Shown here in pieces: positions 26,010 through 34,128 of a DNA stretch of 64,000 bases; the stretch's first letter is position 1; each line of letters opens with the position of its first letter. The notes under the pieces are model-generated. The model had not been told where the DNA came from. It searched no databases and worked only from the letters and a program-made list of their open reading frames with translations. Made by a program: the position numbers and the translations under genes. This DNA is from Tepidanaerobacteraceae bacterium (lineage in GTDB: Bacteria > Bacillota > Thermosediminibacteria > Thermosediminibacterales > Tepidanaerobacteraceae): the NCBI GenBank assembly GCA_024655905.1, contig JANLFP010000004.1, forward strand, positions 207,277 to 271,276, in the 5' to 3' direction.

Positions 26010-26421
26010 CATTTGAACGGTAATTAAGATAACCTTGCAATATCAATACAGCAGCGATCTTATCAATAACACCCCTGCGCTTTTTTCTCGACATATCTCC
26101 CTCAATTAAAGAACGTTCAGCCTCTATAGTTGTCAATCTTTCATCCCAGTATGAAATCTCAATTTTTATATTCCTTTTCAGCAATTCGCCAAAACTTTTT
26201 ACAAGTTGGCTCTGTGGCCCAAAGGTACCATTCATATTTCTGGGCAGACCCAATACGATTTTATCTATATTGTATTGTCTTACCAAATTTTCAATCTGCT
26301 TTAAATCCTGTTCTAAAGTCTGCCTAGCTATCACACCAATTCCTTGTGCTGTAAATCCTAGTTCGTCAGAAATAGCTACGCCGATTTTTTTTTCTCCTAT
26401 GTCTAGCCCCAATATTCTCAT
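25996..26421 (-). CDS. ruvX: RuvX/YqgF-family putative pre-16S rRNA nuclease
   Basis: RNase H-fold nuclease of 141 residues, implicated in 16S rRNA 5' maturation and earlier proposed as a Holliday resolvase. Motifs: MRILGLDIGEKKIGVAISDE, VLGLPRNMNGTFGPQS, WDERLTTIEAER and DKIAAVLILQGYL. ATG at 26421 with AGAGG upstream; the frame is open for 70 more codons upstream within the aldo/keto reductase gene, but that part has no family match. Usually directly after ireB; here an aldo/keto reductase gene intervenes. Confidence 0.95.
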   Translation of the reverse strand: MRILGLDIGEKKIGVAISDELGFTAQGIGVIARQTLEQDLKQIENLVRQYNIDKIVLGLPRNMNGTFGPQSQLVKSFGELLKRNIKIEISYWDERLTTIEAERSLIEGDMSRKKRRGVIDKIAAVLILQGYLNYRSNVDTD

Positions 26422-26440
26422 GAGTTGTGTGCGCCTCTTG

Positions 26441-27388
26441 TTATATAATTTTAATACAGAAATCCGGGCAATATCCAGCGCAATAACCGCATAAAATGCA
26501 TTTCTTTTCGTCAACCAACGATTTGCCGTTGACGATGGACAGCGCTTTATATTTACAATGCTGTGCACATTGGCCACATCCCCGGCACCAATCTTCAATG
26601 ATAAGTTTTCTCTTCTGAACATTAATTTCATGCGCTAGATATTCAGGTACGGTTTTACCTTCAAAAATAAGGCAGTCGGCTTTCACCTCTGCGTATGTCT
26701 TCATCCCTACAGCTACAGAATGAATATATGGAAATTTCAGGATATAGTTAAAAGCACTTTCTTTCATATTTATTAAGTTGCCGCCCCCAAGGCATTTCAT
26801 TCCATATATTCCCTTTCCATTCCTATAAGCCTTTTCAATTGCTTTCTCCATCTGTTTTATGTTGCCGTCTTTAATGCCTATTCCTCTTATGTTTATTATT
26901 GGATGAATTACGTCGATTTCATTCATTTCAGACACAGCATCAACAACTTCCACTGTATGTGTAGAAACACCGACAGCATTAATTATGCCTTTCGCTTTTG
27001 CATCCAATAAGCATTCTAAAGCTTCCCTGTGACCTTTTAATGTAAGTCTTGATTCCTGTTCATGGAGCATGAAAATATCTACAACATCTAAATCCATTTC
27101 TCTTCTTGCACGGTCAACACTTGCTCGCATCCCTTCATATGTGTACGCATAAGATTTTGATGCCACAACAATTTTAGATTTAGCAAACTTCAATGCCCGC
27201 TTAATATAGGCGTAATTATTGTAAAACTCTGCCGTATCAATAAAGTTTACTCCAGACTTAAAGGCTTCCATCATAATTTGGGCGCCTTCATCTATAGATA
27301 ATTGAGACTGCAGAGGGCTTATCCCCAGGCTTCCAAAACAAAGCCTCGAAACCGGCATTCCTGTTTTTCCCAAAGTGTTATATTCCAT
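26441..27388 (-). CDS. Aldo/keto reductase with C-terminal 4Fe-4S ferredoxin domain
   Basis: 315 residues. The AKR barrel shows GTGT-like start (YNTLGKTGMPVSRLCFG), catalytic region FIDTAEFYNN, the lysine in KSKIVVASKSY and the histidine in DIFMLHEQ. From about residue 265 two cysteine clusters, CRGCGQCAQHC and CILCGYCAGYCP, form a bacterial ferredoxin tail. Proteins of this kind occur in anaerobes and probably couple carbonyl reduction to ferredoxin; the substrate is unknown. Sits between ireB and ruvX. Confidence 0.9.
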   Translation of the reverse strand: MEYNTLGKTGMPVSRLCFGSLGISPLQSQLSIDEGAQIMMEAFKSGVNFIDTAEFYNNYAYIKRALKFAKSKIVVASKSYAYTYEGMRASVDRARREMDLDVVDIFMLHEQESRLTLKGHREALECLLDAKAKGIINAVGVSTHTVEVVDAVSEMNEIDVIHPIINIRGIGIKDGNIKQMEKAIEKAYRNGKGIYGMKCLGGGNLINMKESAFNYILKFPYIHSVAVGMKTYAEVKADCLIFEGKTVPEYLAHEINVQKRKLIIEDWCRGCGQCAQHCKYKALSIVNGKSLVDEKKCILCGYCAGYCPDFCIKII

Positions 27389-27420
27389 AAAAAGCCTTCC
27401 AAAAAAGTAATTTATATCGC

Positions 27421-27678
27421 TTACGATTCTTCTATATAATATTTTAACAACTCCTCTAGGAGTTCATCCCTTTCTAACTTTCTAATAAGATTTCTTGCAT
27501 TGTTAAAGCTCGTTATATAAGCAGGATCTCCTGATAAGAGATAACCGACAATCTGACTTACCGGATTATATCCTTTTTGTTTAAGGGCTTCATAAACCGT
27601 CTGCAATACTTCCCTGGTATTTATGGCTTTGTCCTTTTCCACATTAAATCTCATCGTTTCCTGGAAGTTTTGCCCCAT
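27421..27678 (-). CDS. ireB: IreB-family regulatory phosphoprotein (UPF0297)
   Basis: 85-residue protein of the IreB family, a small substrate of PASTA-type Ser/Thr kinases in Gram-positives that influences cephalosporin tolerance in Enterococcus. Begins [11 protein letters not shown] with the threonine region used for phosphorylation in the family, and carries the conserved [22 protein letters not shown] block. ATG at 27678 with GAGAGG upstream. Follows alaS after a terminator, keeping the common alaS-ireB-ruvX order. Confidence 0.95.
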   Translation of the reverse strand: MGQNFQETMRFNVEKDKAINTREVLQTVYEALKQKGYNPVSQIVGYLLSGDPAYITSFNNARNLIRKLERDELLEELLKYYIEES

Positions 27679-27751
27679 TACATTTCCCTCTCTTTCTATA
27701 TTTCTATTTAGATATATTCTATATACTTGCTTAAAATCCTTTTTTTAATTT

Positions 27752-27777
27752 AAAAGCGTGGAAAATTCCACGCTTTT
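27752..27777 (-). terminator. Terminator after alaS
   Basis: AAAAGCGTGGAA pairs with TTCCACGCTTTT around a two-base centre. It lies about 50 bases beyond the alaS stop and ahead of ireB. Confidence 0.88.
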
Positions 27778-27823
27778 CCTCTATATTATTACATTCATAT
27801 GAGTTTTTATTCCAGACTCAGTA

Positions 27824-30460
27824 TTATAAATTATTTAATAAATGTGGCACATAATTCAGAGCTTCTTCGAGTTTATCCGGATTTTTACCTCCTGCTTGCG
27901 CAAAGTCGCTTCTGCCTCCGCCGCTTCCTTCCGCTATTAAAGCGATTTGTTTTATAATCTTTCCGGCATGGTAGCCCTTTTTCACAAGGTCATCGGAAAC
28001 TGAAGCCACAAAATTTGCCCTACCCCCAATTACACTGCCGAGAATTATAACACCGCTCTTTATCCTCTGCTTCAAGGCATCGCTCATCTTCCTCAAATCA
28101 TCCATCTCTCTGGCTTTCACTCTAGAACAAACAACGGTGATACCATTAGCATCTATTTTTTTTCCATATATATCTTCCAATTGAGCATTTATAGCCTGTT
28201 GACTCAAAGATTCGATTTCTCTCTCGCAAATTTTTAATCTTTCCAACAGCTCATTTACTTTTTGTTTAATTTCTTCAGGAGAAGTTTTCAGCAAAATGGC
28301 CGCATCGTTTAAAGTTTGAAGCGTCACATTAAGGAAATTTAGCAGGTTTTTGCCAGTTACTGCTTCTATGCGTCTTAAACCAGACCCCACGCTGTTTTCG
28401 GATATTATCTTGAATAAGCCTATTTCTGAAGTTGATTTCACATGTGTGCCTCCGCAAAGTTCCTTGCTATAATCGCCCATAGAAACCAAGCGTACTTTTT
28501 CGCCATACTTCTCGCCAAATAAAGCTATGGCTCCACGTTTCTGTGCTTCCTGCACTGTAGTTATATTAACCGTTACTGGAAGATTGCTTAAAATTACCTC
28601 ATTTACTTTTTCTTCGGTCTTTTTCAATTCATCAGGTGTCATCGCAGAGTGATGTGAAAAATCAAATCTCAATCCTGTTTCATTTACTAAAGAGCCTGCC
28701 TGGTTCACATGTTCGCCAAGAATTTGTTTTAAGGCCATGTGTAAAAGATGAGTGGCACTGTGATTGCGAGCAATACTCATTCTTCTGTCGATGTCAACCC
28801 TTGCCGTAACCTTATCTTTTACCTTCACTTCGCCTCTCACAATCTTGCCTATGTGATAAAACTTTCCATCAGGAGTTTTTTGGGTATCAGTTACCTTAAA
28901 TATAAAATCTTCATTTTCTATAATGCCTGTATCCCCGATCTGACCACCGGATTCTCCATAGAATGGTGTTCTGTCCAACACTATTGCAATATCCTGATTT
29001 TTATCGCTAAAGTTTTCAACAGAAATTTGATTTGCTATAATACATTGCACAAAGCTTTCAGACTCCAGGTGCTCATAACCCAAAAATTCTGTAGGCGGCA
29101 AAGGCGATAGTATATCGAACAATTCATCTATTTTGTAGCTTTCTTTTCTTGCTGCTTTTGCTTTCTCTCTCTGTCTTTCCATTAGCTCTTCGAAAGATTT
29201 AACATCGACAGAAAATCCTTTTTCCAAGGCTATATCGCGCGTCAAATCCATGGGAAAACCAAAAGTATCGTAGAGCATGAAAGCAACTTCGCCTGGAATT
29301 ATATTTTTTTGTTGCTGCATAAGCCTATTTATTTCTTCTGAAAGCATTTTAAGCCCGTCGCTTAATGTCTCATTAAATCGTTCTTCTTCGGATTTTATCA
29401 CCTTTTGAATATAGTCCAAATTCTTTCGCAGCTCAGGATAAGCATCTTCCATCAGGGATGCCACACAGGGTGCTATTTTATATAGAAATGGTTCATTCAA
29501 GTCCAATTCTCTTCCGTACCGCGCAGCCCGTCTTAAAATTCTTCTCAATACATAATTCCTGCCTTCATTGCCGGGAATAACTCCGTCGGAAATCAAAAAT
29601 GTAACAGCTCTGGAATGGTCTGCTATCACTCTAAACGGAAAACCTCTATCGTCTTCATAATATTTCTTACCCGTCATATTTTCAACAAATGCTATGATGG
29701 GTCTCAGCAAATCTGTATCATAATTGCTGTAAACGTTTTGCATCACTGTGGCGATTCTCTCAAGCCCCATCCCGGTATCTATGCTAGGTTTTGGCAATGG
29801 TGTCAAGTTGCCGTTTTCATCACGGTTATACTGCATAAAAACAAGGTTCCACAATTCTCGCCATCTGTCGCAATCACATTTGCCGATTTTGCATTCGCCG
29901 GCAGTACATCGATGTTCCTCTCCTCTATCGATATATATTTCGCTGCAGGGACCGCAAGGACCCGTGTCACCCATGCTCCAAAAGTTGTCTTTTTCATCCA
30001 TTCGCACTATTCTTTCAACCGGGATATCGGCCACTTCCCGCCACAATTCGAATGCTTCATCGTCTTCCTTATATATGCTCACCCACAATCTGTCTTTCGG
30101 AAGACCCAAAACCTCCGTCAAAAATTCCCAAGCATATGCTATTGCTTCTCTTTTAAAATAATCCCCAAAGGAGAAATTTCCAAGCATTTCAAAAAAAGTA
30201 TGATGTCTGGCCGTTCTTCCTACGCTTTCCAGATCATTGTGTTTGCCACCTGCCCGTACACATTTTTGGGATGTAGTCGCTCTTTTAAAAGGCAAGCTCT
30301 TTAAACCCAAAAAAACCTCTTTGAACTGGTTCATGCCAGCATTGGAAAAGAGGAGAGTTGGGTCATTGTGAGGCACTAGAGAAGAGCTGGCTACCCTAGT
30401 ATGGCCCTTGCTTTCAAAAAATTCGAGGAATTTTTCTCTTATTTCATTACTGGTCATCAT
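27824..30460 (-). CDS. alaS: Alanine-tRNA ligase
   Basis: Charges tRNA-Ala and edits mischarged Ser/Gly. About 878 residues, standard. Catalytic core with TLLFSNAGMNQFKEVFLG, a four-cysteine insertion (CTAGECKIGKCDC) that occurs in many AlaRS, editing-domain HSATHLLHMAL and CGGTHVKSTSEIG, and C-Ala domain ending in GSGGGRSDFAQAGG. ATG at 30460 with GGAGG 9 bases upstream. A consensus promoter sits at 30495-30523, so it is separable from rseC upstream. Confidence 0.97.
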   Translation of the reverse strand: MMTSNEIREKFLEFFESKGHTRVASSSLVPHNDPTLLFSNAGMNQFKEVFLGLKSLPFKRATTSQKCVRAGGKHNDLESVGRTARHHTFFEMLGNFSFGDYFKREAIAYAWEFLTEVLGLPKDRLWVSIYKEDDEAFELWREVADIPVERIVRMDEKDNFWSMGDTGPCGPCSEIYIDRGEEHRCTAGECKIGKCDCDRWRELWNLVFMQYNRDENGNLTPLPKPSIDTGMGLERIATVMQNVYSNYDTDLLRPIIAFVENMTGKKYYEDDRGFPFRVIADHSRAVTFLISDGVIPGNEGRNYVLRRILRRAARYGRELDLNEPFLYKIAPCVASLMEDAYPELRKNLDYIQKVIKSEEERFNETLSDGLKMLSEEINRLMQQQKNIIPGEVAFMLYDTFGFPMDLTRDIALEKGFSVDVKSFEELMERQREKAKAARKESYKIDELFDILSPLPPTEFLGYEHLESESFVQCIIANQISVENFSDKNQDIAIVLDRTPFYGESGGQIGDTGIIENEDFIFKVTDTQKTPDGKFYHIGKIVRGEVKVKDKVTARVDIDRRMSIARNHSATHLLHMALKQILGEHVNQAGSLVNETGLRFDFSHHSAMTPDELKKTEEKVNEVILSNLPVTVNITTVQEAQKRGAIALFGEKYGEKVRLVSMGDYSKELCGGTHVKSTSEIGLFKIISENSVGSGLRRIEAVTGKNLLNFLNVTLQTLNDAAILLKTSPEEIKQKVNELLERLKICEREIESLSQQAINAQLEDIYGKKIDANGITVVCSRVKAREMDDLRKMSDALKQRIKSGVIILGSVIGGRANFVASVSDDLVKKGYHAGKIIKQIALIAEGSGGGRSDFAQAGGKNPDKLEEALNYVPHLLNNL

Positions 30461-30494
30461 ATGAAAAAACCTCCATAAATTAGCACTCGAATGA

Positions 30495-30523
30495 ATTATA
30501 TTGAAAAATGCCCATATTGTCAA
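30495..30523 (-). promoter_or_regulatory. SigA-type promoter of alaS
   Basis: Minus strand: TTGACA (30518-30523), 17-base spacer, TATAAT (30495-30500). It lies in the short gap between rseC and alaS. Confidence 0.88.
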
Positions 30524-30533
30524 TACGAACGGC

Positions 30534-30959
30534 TTATTTTTCCAAAATACTTACTATGTTTGAAAAATATTTTTTTGTTTTTTCAGCTTTTTTATTATAA
30601 AAATAAATTCCTAAATAACTTATACCCATAAAAACCAAACCGAACAACAGAGAAACCGATTCCGTTGATTTTATATGAAAGAAGGCCGCTCCGCTGTAAC
30701 CCATGCTTATACCAATGATAAATGCAACTAGAGGTATCATATAAACTATTAATGCTGCAAAAAGCACTGTTGATGCCTGCGTTTCCACTTCAACCACCTG
30801 ACCAACGCTGGCCTTTAAAGGGTTTTTAGCCCAAATAAAAAGAGGCTTGCCTTCCGTGCCTACCGAACATGCTCTGCAATGCCCACAGGCAGATGACCTT
30901 AATATCTCCACCCTTGTCTCATTTCCCTTATTTTCCACTACCAAAGCTTTCTCCTTCAA
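30534..30959 (-). CDS. RseC/MucC-family membrane protein
   Basis: 141 residues: an N-terminal soluble part with the cysteine cluster ACGHCRACSVG near residues 24-34, then two membrane helices (about 66-86 and 98-120). RseC family members are linked to SoxR reduction and RNF-type systems in proteobacteria; the function in Clostridia is not defined. TTG start at 30959 with GGGAG upstream. It follows csoR by about 20 bases, so it likely responds to CsoR. Confidence 0.85.
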   Translation of the reverse strand: MKEKALVVENKGNETRVEILRSSACGHCRACSVGTEGKPLFIWAKNPLKASVGQVVEVETQASTVLFAALIVYMIPLVAFIIGISMGYSGAAFFHIKSTESVSLLFGLVFMGISYLGIYFYNKKAEKTKKYFSNIVSILEK

Positions 30960-30978
30960 GATATTTCACTCTCCCGGA

Positions 30979-31266
30979 TTATTTAATAAATTTTAATATC
31001 ACATCTACCAATTCGTTTATTTTTTCATTCCCTTGTTCATTGTTCAACGCTTGAGCCACACAACCTCTAGTATGGTCTTTGAAAACAATCAATCCCACCT
31101 TGTTTAAAGCTGCTCTCACCGCTGCAATCTGAACCAAAATATCGACACAGTATTTTTCATTGTCTACCATCTTCTGTATCCCTTTTACCTGGCCTTCAAT
31201 TTTCTTCAAACGCTTTAGAATATTGTCTTTGTCATGTATATATGAGCAACTGTTTTCACGCTGCAT
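30979..31266 (-). CDS. CsoR/FrmR-family metal-sensing repressor
   Basis: 95 residues, all helical, the DUF156 fold. The Cu(I) ligand pattern of CsoR is present: Cys in KYCVDILVQ, then His and Cys in KDHTRGCVAQ. This points to copper rather than formaldehyde (FrmR) sensing. ATG at 31266 with GGAGG upstream; the frame is open 11 codons further over the operator. Own promoter and a pseudo-palindromic operator lie immediately ahead, implying autoregulation. No copper exporter or chaperone is in the window. Confidence 0.92.
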   Translation of the reverse strand: MQRENSCSYIHDKDNILKRLKKIEGQVKGIQKMVDNEKYCVDILVQIAAVRAALNKVGLIVFKDHTRGCVAQALNNEQGNEKINELVDVILKFIK

Positions 31267-31279
31267 GAAAAAACCTCCA

Positions 31280-31296
31280 ATACCATATAGGGGTAT
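31280..31296 (-). promoter_or_regulatory. CsoR-type operator
   Basis: Minus strand ATACCCCTATATGGTAT: ATACC and GGTAT half-sites separated by seven bases, like published CsoR operators (TACCC...GGGTA). It lies just downstream of the -10, around the expected start point, ideal for repression. Confidence 0.72.
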
Positions 31297-31300
31297 CATA

Positions 31301-31329
31301 ATTATATAACTTAACTATATGATTGTCAA
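31301..31329 (-). promoter_or_regulatory. SigA-type promoter of csoR-rseC
   Basis: Minus strand: TTGACA (31324-31329), 17-base spacer, TATAAT (31301-31306). The -35 overlaps the stop codon end of tcdA. With the adjoining operator it forms a compact metal-regulated promoter. Confidence 0.9.
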
Positions 31330-32078
31330 ATATCTAATAAGTCTTTTATTACTTCCCCTGCCATTATTAATCCGGCAACGGATGGAACAAAAGAAATGCT
31401 TCCGGGAATGCTTTTGGAAATGTAGCAGCGTTTTACTGAATATTCGGGACATACACATACGTTGTTATATATATTTTCATTTTTTATTTTGATTGGATGT
31501 TCGGTTGAAAATACAACCTTGACACCCTTATTTATGCCCGATTTTCTTAATTCTCTCCGGATTATCCTTGCTACAGGGCACACAGATGTATTAGATATAT
31601 CGGCTACTCTGAACAATGTCGGGTCAAGCTTATTGCCGGCACCCATAGAGGATATTATGGGAATGTTCAAACTCTTGCACCTGATAATTAAATCTACTTT
31701 GGATTTTATGGTATCAATGGCATCTACCACATAATTTAAATTGTCTGACAATATCTTCGCGGCTGTTTCTTCTGAATAAAATTCTTGGAAACAGACGACT
31801 TTGGCTTCAGGGTTTATGTCCATAATTCTTTTTTTCATTACTTCCACTTTGGGTAGTCCCACTGTAGACTGTAATGCATGAATTTGTCGGTTTATATTAG
31901 TTATGCATACCACATCGTTATCTACTAGAGTCAATTCCCCAATTCCTGACCTCGCTAGTGCTTCTGCGGCAAAAGATCCTACCCCTCCGATGCCGATAAT
32001 AGCTACTTTTGATTTTTTCAATTTATTGAGTCTTTCACTTCCAATAAGGAGTTGTGTTCTAGAAAACCTGTGCTGCAA
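31326..32078 (-). CDS. tcdA: tRNA threonylcarbamoyladenosine dehydratase TcdA (ThiF fold)
   Basis: E1-like enzyme that cyclises t6A to ct6A at position 37 of tRNAs. 250 residues: adenylation glycine loop GIGGVGSFAAEALARSGIG, VDNDVVCITNINRQ, catalytic and zinc cysteines in the SVCPVARIIRRELRK and CVCPEYSVKRC regions. I start at TTG 32078 (product QHRFSRTQLLIGSERL), with GGGGTG about 6 bases upstream, matching the usual family N-terminus; the frame stays open upstream through 6S RNA sequence. Probably expressed by read-through of 6S RNA. Confidence 0.9.
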   Translation of the reverse strand: MQHRFSRTQLLIGSERLNKLKKSKVAIIGIGGVGSFAAEALARSGIGELTLVDNDVVCITNINRQIHALQSTVGLPKVEVMKKRIMDINPEAKVVCFQEFYSEETAAKILSDNLNYVVDAIDTIKSKVDLIIRCKSLNIPIISSMGAGNKLDPTLFRVADISNTSVCPVARIIRRELRKSGINKGVKVVFSTEHPIKIKNENIYNNVCVCPEYSVKRCYISKSIPGSISFVPSVAGLIMAGEVIKDLLDI

Positions 32079-32087
32079 ATTTTTCAC

Positions 32088-32278
32088 CCCAAAAAAATAC
32101 CCCACCATGCCGTACAACTGACAGTAAATAGAGACCCGGCTCAATCCAGGTGGGTGTCCTCCTAAATGCTTTATATTTCCCTGACACCAGGGCATATATG
32201 CCACATTTAGAGACCGGACTCCCTATGTCATAGTGTTGGCTCTTTACTATGTCAGTTAGTACGCACACAGCAGGGATG
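32088..32278 (-). ncRNA. ssrS: 6S RNA
   Basis: Regulator that mimics an open promoter and binds RNA polymerase holoenzyme. The minus strand shows a long closing stem: GTACTAACTGACA near the 5' end pairs with TGTCAGTTGTAC near the 3' end, with flanking GTGTGC and GGCATGG pairing. The conserved 3' part GGACACCCACCTGGATTGAG and central unpaired region are present, and the length (about 190) is normal. The 3' end runs into a TATTTTTTT stretch. Ends are estimated from pairing, with tcdA starting about 10 bases later. Confidence 0.85.
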
Positions 32279-32298
32279 TTTTTGTTTTTTCTATTATT

Positions 32299-32327
32299 AT
32301 AATACCACAAACACCGGTTTAAATCAA
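32299..32327 (-). promoter_or_regulatory. Promoter of 6S RNA
   Basis: Minus strand: TTGATT (32322-32327), 17-base spacer ending TGG, TATTAT (32299-32304), i.e. an extended -10. Predicted start lies near 32291, about a dozen bases before the closing stem. Confidence 0.65.
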
Positions 32328-32355
32328 GTTTACGGGTGTACAGTTCTCGTAAAGT

Positions 32356-34128
32356 TCAAATTTTTACCTGTATATGGAGCTCTCTCAATTGCCTGTCTTC
32401 AACTTCAGCAGGAGCACCCGTCATAAGGCACATTGCATTCTGGGTTTTGGGAAATGCGATGCAATCCCTTATGCTATCAAGGCCCAACAGAAGCATTACC
32501 ATACGGTCCAGACCATAAGCTATACCGCCGTGCGGAGGCGTACCGTATTCAAAAGCCTGCAGTAAAAATCCGAAATTGCTTTTTGCCCTTTCTTCGGTGA
32601 ATCCCAGAACTTTAAACATTTTCTGCTGAATCATGGAGCTGTGTATTCTTATACTGCCTCCACCGAGTTCAGTGCCGTTCAAAACTATATCGTAAGCTTT
32701 TGCTCTAACGCTGATAGGATCTGTTTCAAGAAGAGGAATATCTTCATCCATAGGCGAAGTAAAAGGATGATGCATTGCCACAAATCTCTTTTCTTCTTCG
32801 TCGTATTCCAGCAATGGAAACTCTGTGACCCAGACAAATTCCATTGCGTCTTTTTTCAATAAACCAAGGGTTTTGCCGAGATAAAGCCTCATCTGCCCCA
32901 TGAGCGACAGTGCATTCGATTTTTCTTTATCTGAAATAAATATCAACAAATCGCCGGTTTTCGCATTCATTCTTTGTAATAATTCATTCATCGTATCTTC
33001 AGCAAAAAATTTGGCAATAGGTGATTTTACACCTTCAGGAGAAATGCTTATCCATGCCAGCCCTTTAGCTCCGAATTCTTTGGCCTTTTCCACCAATTCA
33101 TCTATTTGCCTGCGGCTGAATATTTCCCCTCCTTTTTCAATATTTATACCTTTAACAATTCCTCCGCCTTTTACCGCGTCTGTAAACACTTTAAATTCAC
33201 TCTTTGAGGCTATATCGGATACTTCCACCATCTCCATGCCGAATCTCAAATCTGGTTTATCCGAACCGAACCTGTCCATTGCTTCTTTATAAGTTAGCCT
33301 TCTGAAAGGTATATCCACTTTTCTTTGCGTTGCCTGTTCCACTATATATTTTATCAATTTTTCATTTAACTCAATAATATCATCAACATCCACAAAAGAC
33401 ATTTCAATGTCCAATTGAGTGAATTCGGGCTGCCTGTCCGCCCTTAAGTCCTCATCCCTGAAGCATCTGGCAATTTGATAATAGCGTTCAAGACCGGACA
33501 CCATCAACAGTTGTTTAAAAAGTTGTGGAGATTGAGGAAGCGCGTAAAAGCAACCCGGGTTTACCCTACTGGGCACCAGATAGTCCCTTGCACCTTCCGG
33601 AGTGCTTCTGGTAAGCATAGGAGTTTCAACTTCTATAAATCCATTTTCCGATAAAAAGTCTCTTATAGCCTTGTTTACGCGGCTTCGGAAAAGTATATTA
33701 TTCAACATCTTTGGCCGTCTCAAGTCCAAATACCGGTATTTGAGTCTTACGCTCTCATCCACATTTATGTTGTCTTCAATTGGAAAGGGAGGAGTTTTTG
33801 ACCTGCTCAAAATATCAAGCCCTTCGCATAACACCTCCACGAATCCTGTGGAAATTTTAGGATTGACATTTTCTTCAGGCCTCAAACACACCCTGCCTTT
33901 TATTGCAATTACGTATTCGCTCCTTATTTCTTCCGCTTTTTTAAATGCTTCAAGACGATCAGGATTGATTACCACCTGACATATGCCACTGCGGTCCCTT
34001 ATGTCTACAAAAATTATTCCTCCCAGATCACGTCTTGTCTGTACCCACCCCATCAATACAACTTCTTCCCCTACATTGCTCTCGCTCAATTGGCCGCAAT
34101 AGTGAGTCCTTTTATTTTTTTCATTCAT
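32356..34128 (-). CDS. aspS: Aspartate-tRNA ligase
   Basis: Class II synthetase of about 590 residues, the bacterial form with a GAD insertion. Anticodon-binding OB fold (GWVQTRRDLGGIIFVDIRDRSG, read in parts), motif 2 region RCFRDEDLRADRQPEFTQLD, motif 3 GLDRMVMLLLGLDSIRDCIAFPK. ATG at 34128 overlaps the last codons of hisS, with GGAAAGG upstream, so the pair is coupled and governed by the His T-box. Whether it is strictly discriminating or also charges tRNA-Asn cannot be decided here. Confidence 0.96.
   Translation of the reverse strand: MNEKNKRTHYCGQLSESNVGEEVVLMGWVQTRRDLGGIIFVDIRDRSGICQVVINPDRLEAFKKAEEIRSEYVIAIKGRVCLRPEENVNPKISTGFVEVLCEGLDILSRSKTPPFPIEDNINVDESVRLKYRYLDLRRPKMLNNILFRSRVNKAIRDFLSENGFIEVETPMLTRSTPEGARDYLVPSRVNPGCFYALPQSPQLFKQLLMVSGLERYYQIARCFRDEDLRADRQPEFTQLDIEMSFVDVDDIIELNEKLIKYIVEQATQRKVDIPFRRLTYKEAMDRFGSDKPDLRFGMEMVEVSDIASKSEFKVFTDAVKGGGIVKGINIEKGGEIFSRRQIDELVEKAKEFGAKGLAWISISPEGVKSPIAKFFAEDTMNELLQRMNAKTGDLLIFISDKEKSNALSLMGQMRLYLGKTLGLLKKDAMEFVWVTEFPLLEYDEEEKRFVAMHHPFTSPMDEDIPLLETDPISVRAKAYDIVLNGTELGGGSIRIHSSMIQQKMFKVLGFTEERAKSNFGFLLQAFEYGTPPHGGIAYGLDRMVMLLLGLDSIRDCIAFPKTQNAMCLMTGAPAEVEDRQLRELHIQVKI

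Noticed and set aside
26421..26631. A 70-residue N-terminal extension of RuvX
   Set aside because: The extension lies inside the aldo/keto reductase gene in another frame. The family starts at MRILGLDIG and a binding site supports the ATG at 26421.
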